NCBI GenBank assembly: GCA_020137815.1
Contig: CM035350.1
Span: 1,035,011 to 1,099,010 of the forward strand
From: Hormiphora californensis
Taxonomy: Eukaryota; Ctenophora; Tentaculata; Cydippida; Pleurobrachiidae
Length of the DNA: 64,000 nt
Reading direction: 5' to 3'
Positions 10,757 through 29,800 of the stretch are shown one piece after another. Made by a program: the position numbers and the translations under genes. A model generated the notes under the pieces. The model made no database searches and was not told the origin of the DNA. It was given only the letters and a program-made list of their open reading frames with translations. Every line of letters starts with the position of its first letter. Position 1 is the first letter of the stretch.

Positions 10757-12934
10757 GAAGAAAATATTTACAATATATTTGAAAACCTGGAAGAATTAGA
10801 AGAAGAAGAGGAGGTTCATGAGGTTGTTGAAGATCTGGAGAAAGAATTGGATGAATTCGAACACAAGGAGCACGAAGGTCAGGGGGAAGATAAGGAGGAA
10901 GAAGAGGAAGAGGAGGAGATTCACAAGATTTTTGAAAAACTGGAAGAAGAAATTGATGAATTGGAACATGAACAGCACATGAGTAACGAAAAAGAGGAAG
11001 AAGAAGAAGAGGAGGTTCATGAGATTGTTGTAGATCTGGAGAAAGAATTGGATGAATTTGAACATAAAGTGCACGCAGGTAACCAGGAGGAGGAAGAGAG
11101 AGAAGAAGAGGAAATTCATGAGATTTTTGAAAAACTGGAAGGAGAATTAGATGAATTGGAAGAAGAGGAAGAAGAGGAAGAAGATGAGATTCTTGGACAA
11201 CTGGAAGAAGAATTAGATGAATTGGAACATGAGGAGCACGAAGAGCACGAGGAAGGATGTTTTAAAGAGGTTAACGAAGCAATGTCCGACATAGCAGAGG
11301 TAGAGATAGTGAAGCTAATTAACGACGCCATTGAATATCTTGAGGTCAAACTGTGGGATCTCATGCGACTGAAGCAAGAATTCATCGACGATGTAAGTTG
11401 ATTGTTATAGTCATTGTTATCATAATAAATCTAACATGAAGCATCATGTTAGATTTATTGTTGAGTGGAGGACGTTCTAACCGTGTCGTGTTGTCTGTAA
11501 GTGGTTCTAACCCTGTCTTTCACAGGAGGTGGAAGTGGAAGTGGTGATGGGTGAATACTCAGTCCTGAAAGAAGTCAGCGAGTTTATGGAGAAGAAATAG
11601 GCTGCTGTTTCATCTGAGAGCGATTTGAATGGATTTGAATTGCAGTTTAAAATTATAACTCTGAGTTTTTATATGTGTCATAACCCACTGAATCGACCCC
11701 CTACCCCTGGCTCCTATTTACTCTCTAACATCCCTACCCCCTTCAGGTATTGCAGTAGCCCACATGTTTGTGACAGCCTTGATGTTTAAACTAGGAGATT
11801 GGACGACATATGGGCTAATGTTTGGTGTCAGTACTGCTACCACCCAGACCCATGTCAAGGATGTCTTGTTCCCTAAAGTTGTAGCCTGCAGGATCGCTAA
11901 ATGGGGCGCTTCTGGTCTTGAAAATGAAACAGGTTAGGATTTATTATCCAGTACGGAGGGAGTTAAAGAGCAACTTCTATTACTATCTATACTCTGAGTA
12001 ACTTGATTATATATTTTCCAGGCATGTGCATGTTGGCATTGAATGTTCTCTATCAGTATTTATTTCTGGTTATGTGGTACCTCAATGTCACCCTCATCCT
12101 ACTAAACGCTATCGGGTAATTGCCTTGTGTATATCGCTGCATGATACGGGGCCTGTTGCACCACACAAGTTCCCAGTGCTTAGTGGGCCATTACCACTAG
12201 ACCATACTAAACATTGCCTTGCTCTGTCTGGCGGCGCCAGACCCCAATTTGATTCTCAAGCGCGCGACAGTGCGCTCAGATGGGTCGCGGCGCCAGACAG
12301 GCCTTGCTCTACCCTCCCTCCTCACACAGACCACGTACTAAACACATTATTACACAGACCATGTGCAAAACATGCTCCCTGTTATTTCCAGGTGGTTGGT
12401 GACGCTATTTAACGTGGTTAACCCATCTGTGTCACATCAATGGATCGTCAATAACTCCCTAATGCAGGAAACCGAGGACTTTAACAGGATGTTCGGCTAC
12501 ATAGGCCCCTCAGGTACTGTTGCCGCCCACTTCTGATCCCACTGGCCGCCTAACAATACCTCAGAGAGCTGAGAGGGTCTACTGAGAGAATCCATACAAC
12601 AATATAGATGTACCAAAACATTGTAACTCTAAAACTACACTCCCTCTCAGGGCGGATAATACTGGCCAAGCTAGCAGAGAACATGTCAGGTTACCTACTG
12701 TCTCAAGTCTCTACCAAGGTCATGAAGAAGATAGACAACCTTCACAGACGGAGAATGAGCAAGCCACCACTAGAGTTCTTCAGGGTCAATGGACAGCCCC
12801 CAGAAATGATGCGAATGCCTCTGATGGAGTCTACTGCAGTGGCGTTTGGTTTGGCACCGGGCTGTCTAAAAAACAATGTTGCACCAACCAACAATCTAGG
12901 AGGGGGCAGCGCCACCAACCAGTTGTCACAATAA
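5691..12934 (+). CDS. innexin gap-junction/hemichannel subunit
   Basis: Nine exons (5691-5827, 6764-6946, 7121-7257, 7406-7512, 8917-9016, 11747-11932, 12022-12115, 12392-12513, 12651-12934) join in frame to about 449 aa. TM1 (IVVPCIMAVFF) is followed by an extracellular loop with paired cysteines and YCWTQG. The innexin signature YQWVPF sits at the start of TM2, and two more TMs follow (LVITVVLVKFLYLS plus AVAHMFVTALMF; YQYLFLVMWYLNVTLILL). Six such subunits or more form a channel joining neighbouring cells or opening to the outside. Introns 4 and 5 carry complete other genes, a cysteine protease and an acidic secreted protein. The stop codon lies inside an AATAAA and sits 4 bp from the stop of convergent COQ10. 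Confidence 0.92.
6283..6356. repeat. GA microsatellite
   Basis: An almost pure (GA)n tract of about 74 bases in innexin intron 1, between the two candidate first exons. Open frames across it (RERERE, SLSLSL) are artefacts. Confidence 0.95.
6453..6586 (+). CDS. alternative first exon of the innexin
   Basis: This exon encodes a second innexin-like N-terminus: a start followed by FASLEKLKG, a GIDGLTSQLNR segment and a hydrophobic MILLALM stretch. It ends with AG|GTATAG in the same phase (2) as exon 5691-5827. Both can therefore join the exon at 6764 to give an identical downstream frame (S-T-F-N-Q). The product would be about 448 aa with a different cytoplasmic N-terminus and TM1, the parts that line the pore and gate in innexins. 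It may be an alternative promoter or trans-splice start, or a decayed duplicate exon. Confidence 0.6.
7557..8807 (-). CDS. papain-family cysteine protease (cathepsin type) with ShK-like and LDLa-like tail
   Basis: An intronless ORF of 416 aa with a signal peptide (MILLLFLGLAAAYP) and an I29-type inhibitory propeptide with an ERFNIN-like helix. The mature C1A domain begins near LPASFSW. The catalytic set is complete: Gln in DQAKCG, Cys in CGSCWSFS, His in SNHAVAAV and Asn in KNSWG. After a Pro-rich linker come six cysteines spaced like a ShKT domain, then a short RCSDGKC segment like the second half of an LDL-receptor class A repeat. It should be a secreted or lysosomal protease, perhaps targeted by its cysteine-rich tail. 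It lies wholly in innexin intron 4, antisense to the host. Confidence 0.88.
   Translation of the reverse strand: MILLLFLGLAAAYPTAEEERALQSPALLRNLFSGYQRDNGRHYTSLAEQRTRLGLFRRSLEFVVNQNNAHGKEWESGLNFLSDRTEEERAQYLGFNGTLFTPQPTSDEPRPLSLPASFSWVDRGAVLPPYDQAKCGSCWSFSAAAALEGAYKAASGKLKKLSEQEYLDCTYADKTSVDGCNGGFYYQAWDYNKKQGRMGRGNDRPYRARTGKCTDLTENSLKSHTVTGYWAAPNRNEADTLYGITQGVLSVAFEVTETFSAYKSGILKDTTCNRGSNHAVAAVAYTPRYILIKNSWGSRWGDRGFVKFARGHYNCEAHRFTAYPKLKATGKGDTDKEDAATVYDPENSEGPTDPYNPGPAPPCEDKGNFCDKGNYCGTSYESYCRKTCGKCGESGNECPEGTVRCSDGKCRHTHMC
9284..11600 (+). CDS. secreted glutamate-rich repeat protein (frame disrupted)
   Basis: Two exons (9284-11392, 11526-11600), nested in innexin intron 5 on the same strand. 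A signal peptide (MRLSLLLLVALAAVTVTA) leads into hundreds of residues dominated by Glu, with Val and Ala at intervals. Imperfect amphipathic repeats of the form E-x-LEKELDEFEHK follow, then a C-terminal domain of ordinary composition (CFKEVNEAMSDIAEV onward). A block of about 603 bases (201 codons) is duplicated in tandem from near 10163. Around 9825-9958 the frame turns Arg/Lys-rich and meets a TAA at 9956, yet the same frame reopens and runs on. This suggests small indels in the GAA repeat. Function unknown; calcium binding or an acidic matrix role is only a guess. Confidence 0.6.
10163..11230 (+). repeat. 603-bp in-frame tandem duplication in acidic gene
   Basis: The segment from aatatttacaatatatttg (near 10163) recurs with an offset of 603 bases. 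The two copies are nearly identical apart from single substitutions and a different length of the GAA run. The second copy ends near 11230, where the unique C-terminal exon sequence begins. The unit is a multiple of three, so the protein frame is kept. Confidence 0.85.
11424..11459. repeat. perfect hairpin with AATAAA on both strands
   Basis: The arms aataaatctaacatga and tcatgttagatttatt are exact inverse complements around a 4-base loop. The hairpin lies in the single intron of the acidic protein gene. Each strand carries AATAAA, so it could act as a bidirectional polyadenylation signal or simply be a small palindrome. Confidence 0.85.
12224..12300. repeat. short TIR element (CTGTCTGGCG family), copy 1
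   Basis: A sequence of about 77 bases bounded by ctgtctggcg and its inverse complement cgccagacag, with gcgcc and gacccc motifs inside. It lies in innexin intron 7. A second copy is at 17027-17090. Confidence 0.75.
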
Positions 12935-12935
12935 A
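12930..12935 (+). promoter_or_regulatory. polyadenylation signal overlapping innexin stop
   Basis: AATAAA contains the TAA stop of the innexin (reading ...CAA TAA). The stop of COQ10 on the other strand begins four bases downstream. The two genes must therefore share or overlap their 3' ends. Its use as the poly(A) signal is inferred. Confidence 0.5.
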
Positions 12936-12938
12936 CAT

Positions 12939-14384
12939 CTAGCGTCTTTTTCTTCTCCTCGGTGTTACCTTGTGACTAGCAAGGGACGAGAGGAGGGTCG
13001 GCTCCCCGTATATCTCACGAAGTCTACTTTCAAAGGCAGGGATCATCTGGTCAATGACAGAGGACTTGAACATTGTAGCGACTGTATTGTATAACTTGTT
13101 TGAAAACCTGAGAGATGTGCGTGTTAAAAAGTATCTGAGGATGTTTTATTTGTGTTAAATTATTGTTTTAAAATTCCCACCTAAAAGAGACTTCAAAATT
13201 CATCACGGAGGTATGTTCAATAGGTCCGGGTCCTATTGTCCAATCCATATTGAGGTGATCAAATAGTGTCTTGTTTTCACAAACAGCCTGGAAATGAAGA
13301 AAATCAGTTGATAGACGATGATATCATGAATATGGGTGAGCAATTTGAAATTGAAAACGGCTATCAGCAGAAAATTCCCACGCTTCAAAAATGCGCGCTT
13401 CTCGCGCACTCGACCCACCACAAAGAGATTCGCGCGTTGCGTGAACGTACCGAAACTATTTTCGTGCCGTCCAGATTTGTAGAGCCGCTGACTTTGGATG
13501 TGTACCCCAGTTTGTACAACTGAAACCCGACCTGGAGAGAACGGACAGTTAGCTGGTACAGTGGTACAATCAGTTTAGACAGTTTAAACAGTCTCATAAT
13601 ACATAATTCATAATCGGGATCACTCATTATATCTGACAGCTGGCTTGTATACCTTTAACTCAGCCTCCATATATTGATGGTTATCCCTTTTAGTTTCCTT
13701 GTGTACTACACTGTCCACACAGTAGGGGATGAATTCCTTGTATTCAGATACCTTCATTACCACATCATATATCTCTTCAGGGGACCACCTGAATATGGGA
13801 GGCAATTCTGTAGAATGGTACTGGTATCAATGGTATCAATGGTTTCAAACTATCACACTAGTACCATCAGAAATCGCCATTATCATGATTATGTTCATCT
13901 TTAGGCTATTTCGCCAGAAGGCACATGGACACACTAGTATAACTTTCCATCACGTGTTGTTCATGTGTCAGGCCACACTATTGTACTAGGTATACCACTC
14001 ATAAGAAAAATATGAGGAAGAGGAATATTATAATACTGAATAGACTCACCCAACCACCCTGTTGTCTCTATATTTCACTGTCTCCGTTTCTAGATCACTC
14101 TCCTGTAGGTGGGGGTTCTCCTCTAACCGTCGCTTTCGTCTCTCTCCCGCTTTTCTGAGAATTATATCACGTGAGTGACAATGGACTCATTTAATTGGTC
14201 TAGACCCGAGCTCTATTTTCATTTGTCGCAAAATGAGGTGAGACAAAGATTTGAAATTTAGTGCCCCCGTCAGAGAGAAGAGTGAGACGGAGTGGGGCCG
14301 ATTGGATAACTAGAAATAATGAAGATTGAAGAACAAGAGATAGAAAGAGAGAAAATATGTGAGAGAAAGAGAGAGAAAGAGAGA

Positions 14385-14467
<83 letters not shown>

Positions 14468-14980
14468 TATATGTATATGATGGTTATCGGTTGATGCGAG
14501 TCGTCTCATTATTAACGCATTATCTGGTCATATAGCTCTTGTCTACAATTTTTTCAACATATTTAGCGCCGTCCACGATGCGGTCCGAGACGCGAGAAAA
14601 AAAGCAATCAATATGAGCGGATTGCGTCCTAGACGCCGTAAAGTGCGTCGTAGGCAACGCTTTATGCGAGCGGCCAATATGACGGAGCACCACTTTTATT
14701 TGTTATGTCTATCCCTCTCTCCCCCTCTATTTTCCGTGGTCTTCTATTAGCTATGTTTTTTCATCCATTATGCACCGAAGTGGCCACTGTAATGTTTGTT
14801 ATGCGGGGTTTCTTTATGATTCATGCGGCCGCACGCATATATTTTTGCAGTGTGATTTACACAGATCAGCATTTCTAGAAATGTTGAGATGTTGAGATAT
14901 ATCTTGATATGATATGTGCCTTTAGTTTGGCCCCTGATAACTATTTCAACCTACCTTTCCTGACGTTGTGTCGTGGTCAT
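12939..14980 (-). CDS. COQ10: coenzyme Q-binding protein COQ10, START-like domain
   Basis: Six minus-strand exons (14955-14980, 14050-14154, 13653-13788, 13451-13531, 13181-13287, 12939-13107) give 207 aa with every phase consistent. The order matches COQ10A/B: VKYRDNRVVGWSPEEIYDVV, then EYKEFIPYC, a strand-rich middle, KTLFDHLNMDW and the C-terminal helix MFKSSVIDQMIPAFESRL. COQ10 is a mitochondrial inner-membrane START-family protein that binds ubiquinone and supports respiration. The chosen start gives a basic Arg/Lys-rich N-terminus that could serve import. The first coding exon is only 26 bases. The gene converges on the innexin with 4 bp between stops. Confidence 0.88.
14340..14466. repeat. 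GA-rich microsatellite
   Basis: A tract dominated by GAGAGA, with the purest part at 14392-14450. It lies in the first intron of COQ10. No coding function. Confidence 0.9.
14645..14697. repeat. TGCTCCGCCAT-family element, truncated copy
   Basis: The stretch gtcgtaggcaacgctttatgc followed by ggccaatatgacggagcacc matches one arm of the elements at 20055-20168 and 22625-22773. The opposite terminal repeat is not recognisable. It lies in COQ10 intron 1. Confidence 0.6.
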
Positions 14981-15434
14981 CGTGATCGTCAGGTCCCAGT
15001 GGGTCGTATACTCTCCTAACAGGGATCCAACAACCCTCCCACACTCCTCCCTCTGTTGTGCCTAGTAATGCATTGGGTTTAGAGGTGTTTACAGTAGAAT
15101 GACTGTATCAGTAATATTACCTGAGACAGGAGTTAGCGTAGATTCGCTCCTGCGGCAGTCCCCACCACTCTCCGACATAGTCCCACCCCACTCATTGCTT
15201 TTTTGTTGTTGCTATACAACTCTTCTTCTGTAGTTGTATATCCTTGCTAATAATACTTAGAGCAGGGTTAGGTTAGAGAAAAGGTCGGAGATAGATATGG
15301 GCGGGGCATTAAAACAATATATAATTAAGACGTTACAGGACATTTACCGATGGCATATATGCAATAAAATAATACTCTTGTGCAGTATTTCTGATTTCAG
15401 TCAAAATAATAAATTACCATTACATCTCTCTCTC

Positions 15435-23190
<7,756 letters not shown>

Positions 23191-23820
23191 AAGGCGAAAC
23201 AAAATCCAGCGGAATTTTTTTTGTCGGTTTGCGAAACTTTTCCAACTTCGAAACTTCACAAATTAAACACCTTTTCTTGTTTAATTTCGGGAAACGCGGC
23301 GCGGCTTTATATTTGCGCGTTTGACATATTTCAAAATGCTTTTTGCGATGTGCTTTCATTTGTTAGAAGGGCGCGGCGCGCGTCTGATTCGTAAACTGCA
23401 ACCTCACTTGTGACTACGTGTTGAGCAATACGATACGAGTCGGAGGGCGGTGTACTGGGGGACTTGCGTAACACTTGATCAGTCAAACACACTGGATCGT
23501 TTCAAGCCAATACCATTAAACTCAATCAACACATACACAATGAATTGCAACACGTATACCTGCGTGCATTGTACAAAATGAACTTTACACGCCTCATTAG
23601 TTACCGAGAGGAAATGTGGTCATAAAAACTGGACCAACAGTAGCACCCATTTAACAGAACTGGGGTAAAATGGATCAAATCGTAAAACAAATTACTACGC
23701 CAGCAATACGCCTGTTCTACTACATCGCTCTCGATTATAACTCTACAATTTTCTATCTTACACCGGAACCTAGACACTGTTAGATCATGGAAGAAAAACT
23801 CAGCAATTAATACTCCCCCA

Positions 23821-26800
23821 TTAACTTAAAATGTTCCTAATTTCCTTATGGATAGAACACAAAAAGTCCGTGTAGTTGAGGCCCTGTTCCAGTTTGTCCT
23901 CTACTAGGAACTGCCGGAATATGTGTTCTGACTTGTCGTTCTGTCTCACTATATTTAACCTCAGGTACTGGCCCCTCTGTCCCCTGATCTCCTCCACAAC
24001 ACCCCTGACTCTGGTAGAGGTTGCGTTATCGAAGGGTTGCAGATTGCCCTGTGTCGGGTCCACCCCATCTAACATTGTAGCCCCGAACACTTCTTGTAGC
24101 CATTTTGAGGGTGTAGCAGCGCCCACCCACAGGATCAAAACGAGACCGTTCTCCAGGAGATGGGCACCAGACTCCCTGATCCTGTCGTAGGAGGGTCTCA
24201 CCATGGGGGGCATACCCTCATTACCCAGTGTAGAGGTGTTCAAACTGAGGGGAGGGGTGGAGGGGTTAGTTGGAGAATATACCATGTACACGGGTAATTA
24301 AACTACCCCCGGAAGTGTATCGGTACACTGCTGTGTATTTAACTAGTTGAGTACACTGAGAAACAGTAGCACTCAGTGTACAAATGAGGCATGTATAACA
24401 CACGTCACTAGGTAGTGCTCCAGGATACCTGTATAATCGAGGATAGAGGAAGAGTTCAGTTTGTTGAACACTCATCATTGCCAGTCTCTGTAACAAGTTA
24501 CTTCTCTCGTCAAATCCAACCTGAGACACAGCAGGGGTTAGGGGCTGACCAGATGAACAACAGTGTTTGAGGCAGGCGAATAGTTTGAGGCAGAAACTCT
24601 GTAGTGATAAAAAGACAGACAGACAGAAAGACAGACAGAGAATGTAGAGTGGAAGATATTTAAAACGTTTGTTCTTGCTTGTACACATTATAAAGAGAGC
24701 GTGTAGTGCGGTTGTTGTATACAGGCTGTGAGCTTTCTCTCTCTGTGTGACGTCACACAGCATGTACTAGTAAAGCAGCATGTACTACTGACCTCCAGTG
24801 AGGGAAGGAGAGCGGGGGATCGTAGCAGGCAGTGTGAGTAGAGTGGTAGCAGTTTGAGGGTCTCAGGTAGGATGAGTTGCCCAGGTTGGGAGGGAGATGC
24901 ACAGTTCTGTCGGTAACACGCCAAACTCTGGCTCACCTTACCCGTCAACTGTTCCTTCAACTGAGAGGAGAGGGGTGGTTATACTATAGATGTTGAGGGA
25001 AATAATACGGATATCACGTTAAAACCTCGGACTTCCTTGAAGTTAATAATAATCATGAGTCTCACGTTTTTGTATGAGTGGTTAGAAAGGAGAGCCTTCC
25101 CGAACTCCTTAGTTAGAGAGTTGGCCATGGTGTCCACATCACAAGACTTGTAGATATCAGCCAGGTTGGATGAGACAGGTAGGGAGATGTTGAGGAGCCG
25201 CAACTTCCTGACACCAGACATGGAAGTGTAGAGCAGGGCCACCTGGTGAGATGGGGTTAGTGGGTGATGGGAGATGGGGTTAGTGGGTGATGGGAGATGG
25301 GGTTAGTGGGGGATGGGAGGGGATTATAACCTGTATAGGTTGAGGTAATACAAGAAGGAAGGAAGAGTGAAAATGCCACGTGGATATTAGATAAAGGAAT
25401 CGTCATTTGAGAAGCCATGACTTCACAAATGACGACTCACGAAACCTAATACCTAATATCTAACACCTTACTATGTCCATGTGGTATATATGCAACATCA
25501 TAATCAATCCTACCTGAACATAAGCATTGAACTCCTCAGCTAGCTTATCATCATGTTTCATCTCAATAGTGGTGGTAGATGAGGGAGTCATCACTGCTAT
25601 CTCTACATCAGTAGCGTTCTGCATCAGGAAGTTACCACAGAACTCTACTGGCCGGAGTCCATTAGAGGTCCTCATTCGGAGGACAGTGTCAAATACACAT
25701 GGCTGGGACACGTGCATAGCCAGGTCCTGGGGAAGGGAGGGGTGATGATGGGGGTGTTGGGTTATGGTGTTGGTTGGACAGACACGAGTACATACAATTC
25801 TCTACTCTCTCTCACCCTCATCTCTCCCCGTCTCACTCTTTCCCCCTCTTTGTGACGGCTAGCCAAACAAACAGAGACAGGTTTAGCAGCAGTAGATCTA
25901 CCAACAAACACCCACCCTCACTGCGACTCAGTACAACAACATGAGACCAAGATAGAAAAACAGTACCCGCAATTGGGCAAGAGTGGTCATAAACAGATAA
26001 ACATGTCACACACACACACAAACTGACACACCCCATTTTGGTACATTATAACCGTAACAATTCTAAAAACAGACACACATTGTAATTACCTGAATGAACC
26101 GTTCACCATCCACATCAGCCCTGAACATTGGGTACCTCTGAAGGGTTCCTCCAGTAGCTGCTGTCACCTTCCCCAGACTCGCCACATCCACATAGGAGTG
26201 GGGGAAGAGGAAGAGGTCCACCCCAACACCCACGTCAACACATTCCCTGGCAACCTTCTCAAATATGGGGTCGCTGGGTACCAGCAAGGAGGCCTCCTGC
26301 AGAGAAAGGTAGGTGTGACTCATTTTCTACCCTCTTTTAAACCACTCTCACAATACCCCCTCCCTCTCATACAATCTCCCCCTCTCCTGGAGAGCCTTAC
26401 AGAGTGGCAATGTCGGTAAGGTGTAACAGGCAGCCAATCACAGGGCAGGAGGGAGGTCACGTGATCTGAACTGGCCAATGAGAGGGCAGGATTGGAAGGG
26501 AGGTAACAAGTACTTAACCCCTCCTGGACAGTTGGATCCCCCACTGAGATGGAGTTAATAAACCATGCCCAAGATGTCACGTGACCTGGTAGGAGGGCTC
26601 CCATTGGTCAGCCACCCCGGGGGGTCTACCAACAAGGGCTCACCCTGAACAAGGCACACACTTTTCACACTAGATCCAGCCACTCTTGTCAGAACTCCAC
26701 TCTCTCGTTACTTGTGTTATAATGGCCAAGGTTTTCTCTCCCAAGATAGTCTTCCAGCAACCAGACACTACTCTATCTGGTAGTGGCAGTACCCTCCAGG

Positions 26801-29800
26801 CTTACTATACCCACCTACTGTACAACAGATCAATACACCAGCTGATACAGCAGTGCGGTAGTAACTCAGGGAGTTCTAATGTGGGGTGGCCCAAAACCAG
26901 CTTTTTACTGCAGTATAAGAGACCCGGAACCACTGCTACATTATTGAATACTGACAAATGGGTAGGTGATCGGCGCTATTTGATCCAATTAGTTACTATT
27001 TGATCCAATTCGTTGCTATTTGATACAGAATTTATGGTAGAAATATTTGCCATTCTATTCCTTGTTTTTCTGGTACTACTCAATATTCAACATTCCATAT
27101 CTCTCTCAGAGTGAGCAAAAGAGAGTGAGGTGTAGCTACCCCAACTGCAACAAGACCTTTGGAAGGAACGAGGAGAAGACGCGACATGAGAAGATCCACC
27201 TCGGACTGAAACCATACCAGTGTAACAAGGTAATTAGACTGACAGAACATTCTAGGATATATATTCACATTTTAGGACACTGTACAGTGTACTCCAGGTC
27301 AGTAACGGATAGCAGCGTGTTCTACAGAAACCATGGCACACTTTGTTCGACCCTCTCTCAAGGGTTAGAACAAGCAAAATCAGCGGGATGTAATCTAATA
27401 AAACCCCTCCCCCTCTCTCCAGTGTTATAAGAAGTTTGGTAGGAAGGATCACTTGAAGCAACATGACAGGACTCACAGTAGGAAGGAACAGAGGAGTGAG
27501 AAGACAATGACTACGGCAGGAATGTTAGTGGGTCTTAATAACCCATGAACTATCTAGATGTGTGTAAATACTGTACAAAGAGTTGTGAATATGTTGTGAT
27601 ATTGGGAGGCGCTACTAGAGCATTCTCTAACACTTGTGACATTATTTGAATGTGACATGTGAGACCCTAACTGTACAGTGTACAGCTCAGTTATATGTGA
27701 GTTGTGACATCGCTGATTACCCCCGTAAATCGTTGTGATAATGTGATATAGTTACCTTCTCAGTTCCCAAAAGTTTCTTGTCCTCCCTGTTCTTGAGTTG
27801 TCCTGGTGCTACTGCAGTGGGTAGGCCACTATGGAACACCAGAATCTTGCCAGGTCTGTTAGCAGCCTTGAGGGCAGCACACCCTGCCTGGACTACTGGT
27901 ACAAACATGCTCTCTCCCTTCTTCTGCTCTCCGTGGATGGTGGGAATTAGATCCATCAAGGTCTTGAGGTGGGTCTGGGCCTCCTCGACAGTAACCAGGA
28001 ACCCATCCACTAGGGGCACAAACACCTCACTTATATCAGGGGACACCTGGTGATAGTGGGAGAGTTGTTAATGTGGAGTGGGGAGGATGGGATAATGAGA
28101 GCAGACTAGGGAGGAATTCAACATACCATCATAACGGGTTGTGCAAGGGAAGGTCGGAGATTGTAAAAGTGAAGTTGGTTAGTGTAGGTGATGAATCCGA
28201 CTCTAATGGGTGTCTTGTCCTGTCCTTCCTCTTTGGGTAGGTTAGCCAGCACAGCCGATATGTTAGATGTTAGTGTCTGGGTGGGAAGGACGGGGTTACA
28301 GACTAGAATAGGGCAGGCAATTTGGAATAACAATTTGGATTAACAAATCCTGTAAACATGTCACGTACTAAACACACATGTTTCACAGTGAAATGTGTGG
28401 TTTACTAAGTGAAATTTTCACCACCCTCTCTCACCTGTACAACACCAGATTGGAATGATGCGAAGCTAACATCAATACAGAAGATGTAGGCGGCTGATTG
28501 TGGTAACTTGCTGCCCTTGCAGTAGTCAGTAGTGGCCAGGAACTCGTAACTGCCCCTACTAAGTTCAGGTCTCTGGTCGGTATCTGCCCTCCTACCCGTG
28601 TGGTCCAGGTTGCAGTAGTACTCAGGAGGGACCTCTGTATCAACATTACACAGATTACACACAAACTTCCGTCCCCCATCAATGAACTTTACATGGGGGT
28701 TGATGTATGCTTTACACCTTCTACATCTCAGGGGGCCACCCATAACCGACATGTCTATACAGGCAAGGGGCGCCTCTCCTGGACTTAGCCTGGCCATGGG
28801 CTGTACTGCAAAACCTGGGGAGGGAGAGGGGAATTAGTGGCTGTTGGAGGACATGGTTGAAACAGAGAGAAGAGTAATATTGAAAATGATATTTTAACTT
28901 ACTCATTGGCATGTTGACTTGGTTTGCAATGTCCTTGGTAGATGGGACGGTATAGAAACAGGACCGGATAAACCTAGGACTGCTGTTTCCCATATCCAGG
29001 ATGGGTAATATCAGTGGTGACTAGAGGTGGTACTCCTGGAGTGCTGGTAACCCACTGCTTCCCCTCATACTGGATCCACATCTGCTTTCTGGAACTGTCA
29101 GCGGGTTGGGCATTAGGTCAGGGATCGATACGATTCCTGGGAGTCTGGGGTTGTGCTGGTGCAGGTTGGGGCATGGATGGTAGTTGACCCTGCATGCCCG
29201 CCCCTGGGTTGGCTATGATCGGGGCAGCAGGATGCCGGACTGGCTTGGGATCCAGGGGGTCCAGGAGGCGGCATCTGGGGTCCAGCTAGTGAAGCAGGAG
29301 AGTTGACACCATAGCTAGCTGTGGAGGGATATGGTCTCCTAGGTCCACCCCGGGGAGGTCCACCAGGTGGAGGTCCGAACCCTGGTTGGGACATTGGAGG
29401 GGGCTGGCTGAACTGTGAACCCCCGAAGGCGGAGGGAGGGCCTGAGGGAGGGGCGGATCCACTTGAGATTCCTTGAAGTCCTGGTGAGTAGCTGTTTGGA
29501 GGCGGCTGAGCAAAACCGCTGTTTGGTGGCTGCAGTCCGTACGGCTGGGAGCTAGGAGGGGCGCCAAATGGAGCTGGTTGGGAGCTAGGAGGGGCGCCAA
29601 ATGGAGCCGGCTGGGAGCTAGGAGGGGCGCCAAATGGAGCTGGCTGGGAGCTAGGAGGGGCGCCAAATGGAGGCGGCTGGGAGCTAGGAGGGGCGCCAAA
29701 TGGAGGCGGCTGGGAGCTAGGAGGGGCGCCAAATGGAGGCGGCTGGGAACTGGGCGGGGCGCCAAATGGAGCCGGCTGGGAGCTAGGAGGGGCGCCAAAT

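Noticed and set aside
10193-11119. Minus-strand ORFs rich in Phe/Leu resembling membrane proteins
   Set aside because: They are shadows of the Glu-rich plus-strand coding sequence.
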